The position numbers were made by a program, and so were the translations under genes. Positions 1-5,216 of a DNA stretch of 5,535 nt are shown here, in pieces; within the stretch, counting starts at the first letter, position 1, and each line of letters begins with the position of its first letter. This stretch comes from Lentimicrobiaceae bacterium (lineage in GTDB: Bacteria; Bacteroidota; Bacteroidia; Bacteroidales; SKPS01). The stretch is from assembly GCA_007119395.1 (NCBI GenBank), contig SKPS01000250.1, positions 1 through 5,535 of the forward strand, read 5' to 3'. The notes beneath the pieces were generated by a model. The model searched no databases and was not told the origin of the DNA. It worked only from the letters and a program-made list of their open reading frames with translations.

Positions 1-478
1 CATTCAGGTCGATTACAACCTGCCGGAACGTTTCAATCTGGAATACATAGGCAGTGATAACCAGCCGCATCGTCCGGTGATGATTCACCGTGCACCTTTC
101 GGTTCAATGGAGCGTTTTGTGGCAGTGCTGATTGAACATTGCGGTGGAAATTTCCCGTTATGGCTCGCACCAGAACAGGCTATCATCCTCCCCATCAGCG
201 AGAAATATCACGATTATGCAGAAAAAGTTTTACATTTGCTAAATAATTCCGATCTTCGCGCCCAAATTGATTACAGAAGTGAGAAGGCAGGAAGGAAGAT
301 ACGTGATGCAGAGGTGAAAAAGATGCCATTCATGCTGATTGTAGGAGATAAAGAAGTTGAAAGTCAGAGTGTTTCGGTTAGGCAACACGGTGTCGGTGAC
401 TTGGGTAGTATGAGTGTGGAAGCATTCATCGAAACAGTTATCCGGGAGATTGACAAACTGTTGAAACCGACAATTTGA
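1..478 (+). CDS. thrS: Threonyl-tRNA synthetase, C-terminal part (5' end outside window)
   Basis: ThrRS charges tRNA-Thr with threonine in the cytoplasm. Only the last 158 codons are visible; the reading frame begins at base 2 and stops at TGA 476-478. The visible start holds the end of the class II catalytic domain: HRAPFGSMERF (visible residues 29-39) is motif 3. By alignment from memory with E. coli ThrRS, His29 matches the zinc ligand His511 and Arg38 the motif 3 arginine Arg520, which lie the same 9 residues apart. FPLWLAPEQ then opens the C-terminal anticodon-binding domain, which runs to the end (MLIVGDKEVES is its typical late strand). The frame is intact and nothing is missing at the C-terminus. 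It is the first visible gene of the thrS-infC-rpmI-rplT operon, and infC starts about 31 nt downstream. A GTG at 77 is only an internal Val codon, not a start. Confidence 0.97.
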   Translation, partial: IQVDYNLPERFNLEYIGSDNQPHRPVMIHRAPFGSMERFVAVLIEHCGGNFPLWLAPEQAIILPISEKYHDYAEKVLHLLNNSDLRAQIDYRSEKAGRKIRDAEVKKMPFMLIVGDKEVESQSVSVRQHGVGDLGSMSVEAFIETVIREIDKLLKPTI

Positions 479-496
479 TATAAGTTAAACCAATAT

Positions 497-502
497 AGGA
501 GG
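497..502 (+). promoter_or_regulatory. Strong Shine-Dalgarno sequence of infC
   Basis: AGGAGG lies 7 nt upstream of the ATA at 510-512, which is ideal spacing. It decides the infC start. It also stands out because rpmI, rplT, lolD, the DUF5916 gene and the RRM gene show no comparable sequence, as is usual in Bacteroidota, where Shine-Dalgarno use is rare. Confidence 0.8.
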
Positions 503-509
503 CAAAACA

Positions 510-1067
510 ATAGCAAAGTTACACAACTTCCATCCGGGACGCCGAAGGTTTGTCCCACCCAGGAAAGAGGATCCACACAAGATCAACCAGCGAATCACAG
601 CACCAGTGGTCAGAGTAGTAGGCGACAATGTAGAGCCGGCCATTATGCCGATCAGAGATGCATTGAGAGTGGCCAATAACCTCGACCTCGATCTTGTTGA
701 GATCTCACCAACTGCCAATCCCCCTGTTTGTAAAGTGATGGACTATAAAAAGTTCCTTTACGAACAGAAGAAAAAGCAGAAAGAGATGAAAGCCAAATCC
801 GCCAAAGTGGTGCTTAAAGAGATACGGCTGGGGCCCAATACCGATGACCATGACTTCGACTTTAAGCTGAAGCATGCCAAAAAGTTTCTGGAGGAGGGTG
901 CCAAAGTGAAAGTGGATGTCTTCTTCAAAGGAAGAAGCATTATCTACAAAGAGAAAGGCGAAGTGATCTTGCTGAAATTTGCACAAGAGCTTGAAGATTT
1001 TGGAAAGCTTGAGCAGATGCCGAAATTGGAAGGAAAACGAATGATCATGATCATTGCACCCAAGTAA
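510..1067 (+). CDS. infC: Translation initiation factor IF-3, probable ATA start
   Basis: IF-3 binds the 30S subunit, keeps it apart from 50S and rejects wrong start codons and initiator tRNAs. The full product is 185 residues if it starts at ATA 510. The N-domain covers about residues 25-95 (INQRIT, then VRVVGDNVEP, then LDLVEISPTANPPVCKVMDY, the region of the IF-3 signature). A Lys-rich linker follows (about 84-100), then the C-domain (KEIRLGPNTDDHDFDFKLKHA to GKRMIMIIAPK). The frame is open upstream only to a TAA at 486-488 and contains no ATG before residue 45 and no TTG. The GTG at 606 would delete conserved N-terminal sequence. The ATA sits 7 nt after AGGAGG, so it is the best start by far. 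Residues 2-24 form a basic, Pro-rich leader (GRRRFVPPRK) longer than in Bacteroides IF-3 as I recall it. The gene follows thrS and precedes rpmI by 28 nt. Confidence 0.93.
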   Translation: MAKLHNFHPGRRRFVPPRKEDPHKINQRITAPVVRVVGDNVEPAIMPIRDALRVANNLDLDLVEISPTANPPVCKVMDYKKFLYEQKKKQKEMKAKSAKVVLKEIRLGPNTDDHDFDFKLKHAKKFLEEGAKVKVDVFFKGRSIIYKEKGEVILLKFAQELEDFGKLEQMPKLEGKRMIMIIAPK

Positions 1068-1095
1068 AACCCACTATAATTAAACAATAATACGA

Positions 1096-1290
1096 ATGCC
1101 TAAAATGAAGTCGAAATCCAGTGCAAAGAAGAGATTCTCTTTTACTGGAACAGGTTTGGTGAAGAGGAAGCATGCCTACAAAAGCCACATTTTGACGAAG
1201 AAGTCAAAAAAGAGGAAGCGCAATCTTGGCTATTTTACAATAGTTGACAGCGCCGATGCGGCCAATGTAAAAAGAATGCTCCTGAAGTAA
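1096..1290 (+). CDS. rpmI: 50S ribosomal protein L35 (bL35)
   Basis: bL35 is a small basic protein of the large ribosomal subunit. The product is 64 residues, the usual length for the family. It begins MPKMKSKSSAKKRF, then FTGTGLVKRKHAYKSH and LTKKSKKRKRNLGYF, the hallmark Lys/Arg-rich core of L35, and ends in a short acidic-to-hydrophobic tail. It starts at ATG 28 nt after infC, in the standard infC-rpmI-rplT order. The short upstream gap is A/T-rich with no Shine-Dalgarno sequence. Regulation probably comes with the operon; in E. coli L20 controls rpmI-rplT translation, but I cannot show that here. Confidence 0.97.
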   Translation: MPKMKSKSSAKKRFSFTGTGLVKRKHAYKSHILTKKSKKRKRNLGYFTIVDSADAANVKRMLLK

Positions 1291-1366
1291 TTAAATGTTA
1301 AACTTACTGTTAGCACCTAAGAGCTTGCGAAACATTCAAGCCGCTGCAGTGAAATGAAAGAAACGT
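1291..1366 (+). other. rpmI-rplT spacer, possible leader of rplT
   Basis: This 76-nt spacer is more than twice the other gaps of the operon. It holds a small possible hairpin with stem GCTTG (1323-1327) and CAAGC (1337-1341) and a 9-nt loop, and another weak CTTA/TAAG pairing to its left. No Shine-Dalgarno sequence or promoter box of the Bacteroidota type is clear. It could carry a control site for L20, but the stem is too short to argue from alone. Confidence 0.25.
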
Positions 1367-1711
1367 ATGCCGAGATCAGTAAATCACGCAGCATCAAAGG
1401 CCAGGAGAAAAAAGATTCTCCAGCGTGTGAAAGGCCAGTTTGGAAGAAGAAAGAACGTATGGACGGTAGCAAAGAATGCCGATGAAAAGGGGTTGTTGTA
1501 CGCTTACCGTGACAGGAAGACCAAAAAGCGGAATTTCAGAGCATTGTGGATACAGCGTATCAATGCTGCTGCCCGTCTGCATGGTCTTTCGTACAGTGCA
1601 TTTATGGGAAAACTCACTGCCAGCAATATTGACATCGACCGGAAGGTGTTGGCCGATTTGGCCATGAACCAGCCCGATGCATTCAGGGAGTTGGTAGAGA
1701 AAGTAAAATAG
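1367..1711 (+). CDS. rplT: 50S ribosomal protein L20 (bL20)
   Basis: bL20 binds 23S rRNA early in 50S assembly and, in several bacteria, represses its own operon. The product is 114 residues, close to the usual length of about 115-118. The N-terminal basic extension that threads into rRNA is present (MPRSVNHAASKARRKKIL, residues 1-18), followed by GQFGRRKNVWTVAK, the conserved KKRNFRALWIQRINAAAR (about residues 53-70) and the C-terminal globular part ending FRELVEKVK. It is the last gene of the operon, 76 nt after rpmI, and is followed at once by a strong terminator. Confidence 0.98.
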   Translation: MPRSVNHAASKARRKKILQRVKGQFGRRKNVWTVAKNADEKGLLYAYRDRKTKKRNFRALWIQRINAAARLHGLSYSAFMGKLTASNIDIDRKVLADLAMNQPDAFRELVEKVK

Positions 1712-1745
1712 AACCCTGTTGAGTTGAAGAAGGAAAGTGCTGTTG

Positions 1746-1776
1746 GAGGCTGCATCCGTGTGATGCAGCCTTTTTT
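1746..1776 (+). terminator. Intrinsic terminator of the thrS-rplT operon
   Basis: GGCTGCATC (1748-1756) pairs perfectly with GATGCAGCC (1762-1770) across a 5-nt loop CGTGT, and six T follow directly (1771-1776). A1747-T1771 and G1746-T1772 can extend the stem. It lies 34 nt after the rplT stop. On the other strand the hairpin is followed by a sequence without a T run, so it is a proper terminator only for the + strand operon, although lolD ends just 20 nt away in the convergent direction. Confidence 0.93.
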
Positions 1777-1795
1777 GTATTGTACACCTGAATGG

Positions 1796-2461
1796 TTAAG
1801 CTATTTCTGTATTCACGATGATGCCATCACGCATCAGCACTTGCCGGTCAGACATCTTGGCAAGCTCCATGTTGTGGGTAACGATCACGATGGTGTGTCC
1901 ATACTCTTTCCGCAAATCGAAAAACAGGTTATGCAATTCGGCCGCCATTTTTGAATCGAGGTTCCCCGACGGTTCATCTGCCAGTACAACCGATGGGTTG
2001 TTTACCAATGCCCTGGCAACGGCCACCCGCTGCGCTTCACCGCCCGACAGCTCTGAAGGCTTGTGATCAATTCTCGCTTCCAACCCCATAAATGTTAACA
2101 GCTCCATGGCCTTGGAAGTGGCTCGCTGCCTGCTGTCACCCCTTATCAACGCTGGCATGCACACATTCTCCAATGCAGTGAACTCCGGTAACAGGTGGTG
2201 AAACTGAAAGACAAAACCCACCTCCCTGTTCCTGAAACGAGCCAACTCCCGATCACGTAATCCGCTCGTTGATTTACCGTTGATCCACACCTCCCCACGA
2301 TCCGCTTTGTCAAGCGTGCCTACGATCTGTAACAAAGTGGTCTTGCCGGCTCCCGATGCTCCTACAATGGTCACAATCTCACCAGGTGCAATCTCCATCT
2401 CTATCCCCTTGAGAACCTCTAATGAGCCATACGATTTGTGAATGTCTTGTGTCTTTATCAT
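1796..2461 (-). CDS. lolD: Lipoprotein-releasing ABC transporter ATP-binding protein LolD
   Basis: LolD is the cytoplasmic ATPase of the LolCDE-type complex, which extracts outer-membrane lipoproteins from the inner membrane and hands them to LolA. The product is 221 residues, a typical length. Walker A is GASGAGKT (34-41), the Q-loop Gln is at 86 within FQFHHLLPEFTALENV, the ABC signature is LSGGE (138-142), Walker B is VVLADEP with catalytic Glu163, the D-loop is SGNLD (165-169), and the switch His is at 196. The FHHLLPEFTALENV stretch is characteristic of LolD within the MacB/LolD/FtsE group and favours LolD over MacB or FtsE. No permease gene is adjacent, so the partner must be encoded elsewhere. 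Its ATG overlaps the stop of the upstream DUF5916 gene (ATGA), so translation is likely coupled. MacB-like export is the main alternative role. Confidence 0.93.
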   Translation of the reverse strand: MIKTQDIHKSYGSLEVLKGIEMEIAPGEIVTIVGASGAGKTTLLQIVGTLDKADRGEVWINGKSTSGLRDRELARFRNREVGFVFQFHHLLPEFTALENVCMPALIRGDSRQRATSKAMELLTFMGLEARIDHKPSELSGGEAQRVAVARALVNNPSVVLADEPSGNLDSKMAAELHNLFFDLRKEYGHTIVIVTHNMELAKMSDRQVLMRDGIIVNTEIA

Positions 2462-4911
2462 GTTGCTTGTGGTTTTAGTCTCCGTCGGGTCGTTTCGTAA
2501 TCAATATGATAGATCAACCTGAGAGAGATACTGTTTAATGCTGGAAAATCAAGAAGATCCTCCCAGTTCCTTAAATAACTGCTGTGAATGTTATGGGTGT
2601 GGTTGTTGAGTGAATTTTTATATACCAGGTGCAGAAAGCTGCCCGGGGCAAAATTCCATGAATACTCAAAATCAACAGTGAAAAAATTCACTGAGAAATC
2701 TCGGTTAACAGAATAGTCGATGGGGTTAAGCCCTCCCGATTCGTTGAGCAGAAAGAACTGGCTAAACAGTGTGGTTACCCAGTAGTGTCTGATCCGCAGC
2801 GAGAAAGCGCTTGTTGGGCTGACAATATAGTTTCCTGTCATGCTGAGGGTCAGGTTGCTGATATCACGCTCACCGAAGAGAACCACGGCAGAGTCGTTGA
2901 GCAGTTCATGTGAAACAAACCCTTTGGAAGGTGTTTCACGGTTTAATTGTGCCTGCATGATGATGAGTGACCGGGTGTTGAGCCTGATTCTGGGTGACAC
3001 ACTCACTGTATAGCCTTGTTGCAGCGTATCGTGTGTTCTCCAGCCAATCAGGTTTACATCGGCCAGGAACCGTTTCCGGTAATCGGGGGAGAACCATACA
3101 CGGGCAGAGGTGTGCCCGGGCTTATGAAAAACCCTGCCCGGAATGCGGGCCTCGTAATAGTCGTGTTGTTGGGTTGGAATCACCTCCAGGATGGAACCCA
3201 CTGACAAGCGGTTCCTGTAGGTGGTGGAAGCCCTCAGGTTCAGCTGTAGGTCTGTGAACCGGAAGTCTTCATGCAGCATGTTGTAGTTGGCCGACAACAC
3301 CGTAGAGTAGTTGAGCATATTTCTGATGGGTGTGAATTGGTGGTATCCCACCTCCCCCCGCAGATCTGCCCGGTTATTGCGTGCCAGATAACCCATGTCG
3401 TTGGGATCATACCCCGAACCAATCACATTGTGCGAAACACGCCACCGGAGATTACCACTGATTTTTCCTGCTGATACACCGTATCGGTAACCATCCAATG
3501 GAGCCTCTTTCTCTGAAAAGCTGCGGCGACTTATTCCTGTACTCCCCGAGACGGAAAAACGCTGCGTGGCATCTTTCAGCTCAAAAGAGGCAGCCGACAC
3601 ATTGGCAACAAAACCCCTCCTGATCAAATTGGTGTTGGCAAAATGGATATGGCTGTTGTTTCTGATGGTCTGATCCAGCACTACCATTGAGTAGTTTGTT
3701 AAGGGTTGCGTGGATATTTCACGCTGCATACCGGTGGCTGTGTCTTCAAGCACTGCATATACAGGGCCTGTAACGGCATTGAAAATGCCTACAGCAAACC
3801 CTCTGCTGTTTCTGCCGGAAAATTTACTGGCATTCAACAATCTCGACTCATATGGGTTTGACTTGATCACTTCACCTTTGTGCAGAGAATCATTGGCACG
3901 ACGATGGTATACAGGCTGCTGTCCGATACGGCGGGTGTAAAACAACCCCGACTTGTCGAAAAGCTCAGTCCCCTCAGTAAAAAAGGGCCTGTTCTCCTGA
4001 TAGCGTATCTCATCCGGCGAAAAATTATACACCTCTTCATCCGATTGCACCTGACCAAAATCGGGAATCAGGGTGATGTCTAAAGTATAGTTGTTCTTAA
4101 TCCCATACTTCACATCCATCCCTGCCCGAAAGGTGTAGCCAGTGGCATCCTGTCCGGTTACTCTCTGAAGATACCCTGACGCATAGGGAAGCAGGGTGAG
4201 CCTGACGGGAGTCTGCAACCCTTTTAGCCCGGTCAACTTACCACTTTGCGTTAAAAAGCCATGCTTCTGCCTGTTGACAGGATTCCAGGTCGATTGCTCC
4301 CTGAATCGCCTTACCTCTCTGATCAGGTTCATATCCCAATGTTGATCCGGTGTGTTATCAAACCGTATGGCCGACCATGGAATCAGTATTTCAGCAACCC
4401 AACCGGTCTCAGTGATCGAAACAGCACTGAACCACACCGCATCCCATGAGACATCATTCCGGTCATTTACGATTTTTGCATCGTACTGAACCCCTGCAGC
4501 CGTCACCTGAAACCTGAACCCGTTTTGTCCATCGTTGGATGGTGAAAGAATTATTCCGGCCCAGTCGGCATTCCCCATATCATCACGAACACTTAAGTCA
4601 GTAAAAATGCTGTCGGGTGCTGAATCGAACATCTCCAACCCAATGTAGAGGCCATAACTACAATATACAAACCTGGCAGCCGTCTGCTGTCGTGCTGCAT
4701 CACCAAACCCCGGATCGTATACAGTAAAACCGGTTGTCACCGTGGCATCGGCCCAAACCGCTTCGTCCGACCTGCCATCAATCACAATCCCGGGATCAGA
4801 CGAGGTGCCCTTGGCAGATACGCTCCTTTGGGAGTGGTCCATAGAAAAGACCACCTGGTAAGGTGCAACACAGATCAGCAACAAGCATAACACCCTCATC
4901 CGCACCAACAT
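2458..4911 (-). CDS. DUF5916 outer-membrane protein with N-terminal CBM9-like domain
   Basis: Its function is unknown. The product is 817 residues from ATG 4911, or 835 from an in-frame TTG at 4965. From the ATG the N-terminus (MLVRMRVLCLLLICVAPYQVVFS) is a normal Sec signal peptide with probable cleavage after VVFS; the TTG form adds 18 polar residues before it. Numbering from the TTG form, about 58-220 resemble a CBM9-like beta-sandwich (IVIDGRSDEAVWADA, LYIGLEMFDS, WVAEILIPWSAIRF, WDMNLIREVRR). From about 250 the sequence matches DUF5916: DITLIPDFGQVQSDEEVYN and ENRPFFTEGTELFD are its hallmark motifs. The rest alternates short aromatic/polar strands to the C-terminus (SISLRLIYHIDY), as expected for an outer-membrane beta-barrel. 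The sugar-binding role of the CBM9-like part is a family name, not shown. It overlaps lolD by 4 nt. The region has large antisense open frames that I treat as shadows. Confidence 0.88.
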   Translation of the reverse strand: MLVRMRVLCLLLICVAPYQVVFSMDHSQRSVSAKGTSSDPGIVIDGRSDEAVWADATVTTGFTVYDPGFGDAARQQTAARFVYCSYGLYIGLEMFDSAPDSIFTDLSVRDDMGNADWAGIILSPSNDGQNGFRFQVTAAGVQYDAKIVNDRNDVSWDAVWFSAVSITETGWVAEILIPWSAIRFDNTPDQHWDMNLIREVRRFREQSTWNPVNRQKHGFLTQSGKLTGLKGLQTPVRLTLLPYASGYLQRVTGQDATGYTFRAGMDVKYGIKNNYTLDITLIPDFGQVQSDEEVYNFSPDEIRYQENRPFFTEGTELFDKSGLFYTRRIGQQPVYHRRANDSLHKGEVIKSNPYESRLLNASKFSGRNSRGFAVGIFNAVTGPVYAVLEDTATGMQREISTQPLTNYSMVVLDQTIRNNSHIHFANTNLIRRGFVANVSAASFELKDATQRFSVSGSTGISRRSFSEKEAPLDGYRYGVSAGKISGNLRWRVSHNVIGSGYDPNDMGYLARNNRADLRGEVGYHQFTPIRNMLNYSTVLSANYNMLHEDFRFTDLQLNLRASTTYRNRLSVGSILEVIPTQQHDYYEARIPGRVFHKPGHTSARVWFSPDYRKRFLADVNLIGWRTHDTLQQGYTVSVSPRIRLNTRSLIIMQAQLNRETPSKGFVSHELLNDSAVVLFGERDISNLTLSMTGNYIVSPTSAFSLRIRHYWVTTLFSQFFLLNESGGLNPIDYSVNRDFSVNFFTVDFEYSWNFAPGSFLHLVYKNSLNNHTHNIHSSYLRNWEDLLDFPALNSISLRLIYHIDYETTRRRLKPQAT

Positions 4912-4999
4912 CACCAAGCGGTGTTTTGGAAGCCTGTTTTTTGACTTATTGATCTCTCTGTTCAAGACGCTCGATTCGTTTTTGTTGTTAGCGAAGCAG

Positions 5000-5007
5000 C
5001 AAAAGTA
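5000..5007 (-). promoter_or_regulatory. Candidate -7 box for the DUF5916-lolD unit
   Basis: Read leftward the bases are TACTTTTG, matching the Bacteroidota -7 consensus TAnnTTTG. Transcription would start near 4994, about 30 nt before the TTG at 4965 and about 83 nt before the ATG at 4911. No TTG or TTTG is present at the expected -33 distance (about 5025-5033); that space is filled by an inverted repeat instead, so the promoter may be weak or need an activator. Confidence 0.45.
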
Positions 5008-5010
5008 CCA

Positions 5011-5018
5011 TATATTTG
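5011..5018 (+). promoter_or_regulatory. Candidate secondary rightward -7 box
   Basis: TATATTTG fits TAnnTTTG. The nearest -33-like TTG is at 4985-4987, a spacing of 23 bp, at the long edge of what is accepted for this phylum. A start here would give a leader of roughly 190 nt for the RRM gene, or a separate small RNA. It lies only 3 bp from the leftward -7 box, so the two could not be used at once. In AT-rich DNA the match may be chance. Confidence 0.3.
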
Positions 5019-5034
5019 CATCTCTTACGAGATG
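5019..5034. repeat. 16-bp inverted repeat, possible operator
   Basis: CATCTC (5019-5024) and GAGATG (5029-5034) are exact inverted copies around TTAC. The element covers the place where a -33 box of the leftward DUF5916 promoter should be and directly follows the rightward box at 5011-5018. That position suits an activator or repressor of a divergent region. A 6-bp half-site can occur by chance. Confidence 0.35.
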
Positions 5035-5076
5035 AAATAGTATTTATTGTATACTTCATGCAGGTTGTATGAACAA

Positions 5077-5103
5077 TATATTGCACTAATATTCAGCAAT
5101 ATA
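5077..5103. repeat. Inverted repeat with 8-bp arms
   Basis: TATATTGC (5077-5084) and GCAATATA (5096-5103) are perfect inverted copies separated by 11 nt. The left arm overlaps a 10-bp palindrome CAATATATTG (5074-5083). The arms are about two helical turns apart centre to centre (19 bp), which could suit a dimeric regulator. As RNA it would be a weak hairpin with no T run directly after it. Confidence 0.35.
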
Positions 5104-5116
5104 AATTATCTTTATT

Positions 5117-5147
5117 AAAAAAACATCAACGAATAGTGATTTTTTTT
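5117..5147. other. Facing A7 and T8 tracts upstream of the RRM promoter
   Basis: A7 (5117-5123) and T8 (5140-5147) flank a short pairing ATCA/TGAT (5125-5128 with 5137-5140), so the stretch could fold with one bulged C. As DNA it lies just upstream of the -33 box at 5158 and could act as a bent or UP-like AT element. It might also stop a transcript entering from the left. The sequence alone does not decide. Confidence 0.25.
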
Positions 5148-5157
5148 GGTTAGATAG

Positions 5158-5187
5158 TTTGTTTTTTAAATAAATGGTGTATATTTG
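5158..5187 (+). promoter_or_regulatory. Promoter of the RRM gene
   Basis: The -33 box is TTTG (5158-5161), the spacer is 18 bp, and the -7 box is TATATTTG (5180-5187), matching TAnnTTTG. Transcription would begin near 5193, leaving a leader of about 20-25 nt before the ATG at 5217. The leader is A/T-rich and has no Shine-Dalgarno sequence, as usual in this phylum. This is the best promoter match in the window. Confidence 0.7.
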
Positions 5188-5216
5188 CCGATACATAAAT
5201 TAACTAATTGATTTTT

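Larger units (their letters stand above)
4912..5216. other. Divergent AT-rich intergenic region
   Basis: This stretch separates the leftward DUF5916-lolD unit from the rightward RRM gene. If the DUF5916 gene starts at TTG 4965, its first 54 bases are coding. I see no RNA gene or small protein gene in it. It holds Bacteroidota-type promoter boxes in both directions, a 16-bp inverted repeat at 5019-5034, an inverted repeat at 5077-5103, two TTGTAT copies 18 nt apart (5047 and 5065), and facing A7 and T8 tracts at 5117-5147. Each is listed separately where it can be argued. Confidence 0.7.

Noticed and set aside
606..608. GTG as the start of infC
   Set aside because: It would remove conserved IF-3 sequence (INQRIT and neighbours), has no Shine-Dalgarno sequence, and the ATA at 510 is perfectly placed behind AGGAGG.
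364..986. Antisense open frames over thrS and infC
   Set aside because: They lie opposite strongly conserved core genes, have low-complexity or Leu/Phe-rich products, and lack any start context.
1041..1054. Perfect 14-bp palindrome ATGATCATGATCAT near the end of infC
   Set aside because: It encodes Met-Ile-Met-Ile-Ile within the conserved C-terminal RMIMIIAPK of IF-3, so protein constraint explains it well enough.
1075..1080. TATAAT upstream of rpmI as a -10 promoter box
   Set aside because: Bacteroidota promoters use TAnnTTTG; this is an A/T-rich 28-nt operon gap and no -33 partner is evident.
1746..1770. The rplT hairpin as a bidirectional terminator also serving lolD
   Set aside because: On the - strand the hairpin is followed by TCCAAC, not a T run, so intrinsic termination there is not supported.
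1724..1954. Open frame of 76 codons on the + strand after rplT
   Set aside because: It runs through the terminator hairpin and then lies antisense to conserved lolD sequence; its protein has no recognisable features.
2994..4449. Several + strand open frames of 60-90 codons over the DUF5916 gene
   Set aside because: They overlap one another and the clear DUF5916 reading frame, and their products match no family I know; they are shadows.
4867..4890. Cys residues in the DUF5916 signal peptide as a lipobox
   Set aside because: The residue before each Cys is Leu or Ile, not Gly, Ala or Ser, so a lipoprotein cleavage site is unlikely.
5198..5209. AATTA-AC-TAATT inverted repeat in the RRM leader
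   Set aside because: Five-base A/T arms in AT-rich DNA are expected by chance.
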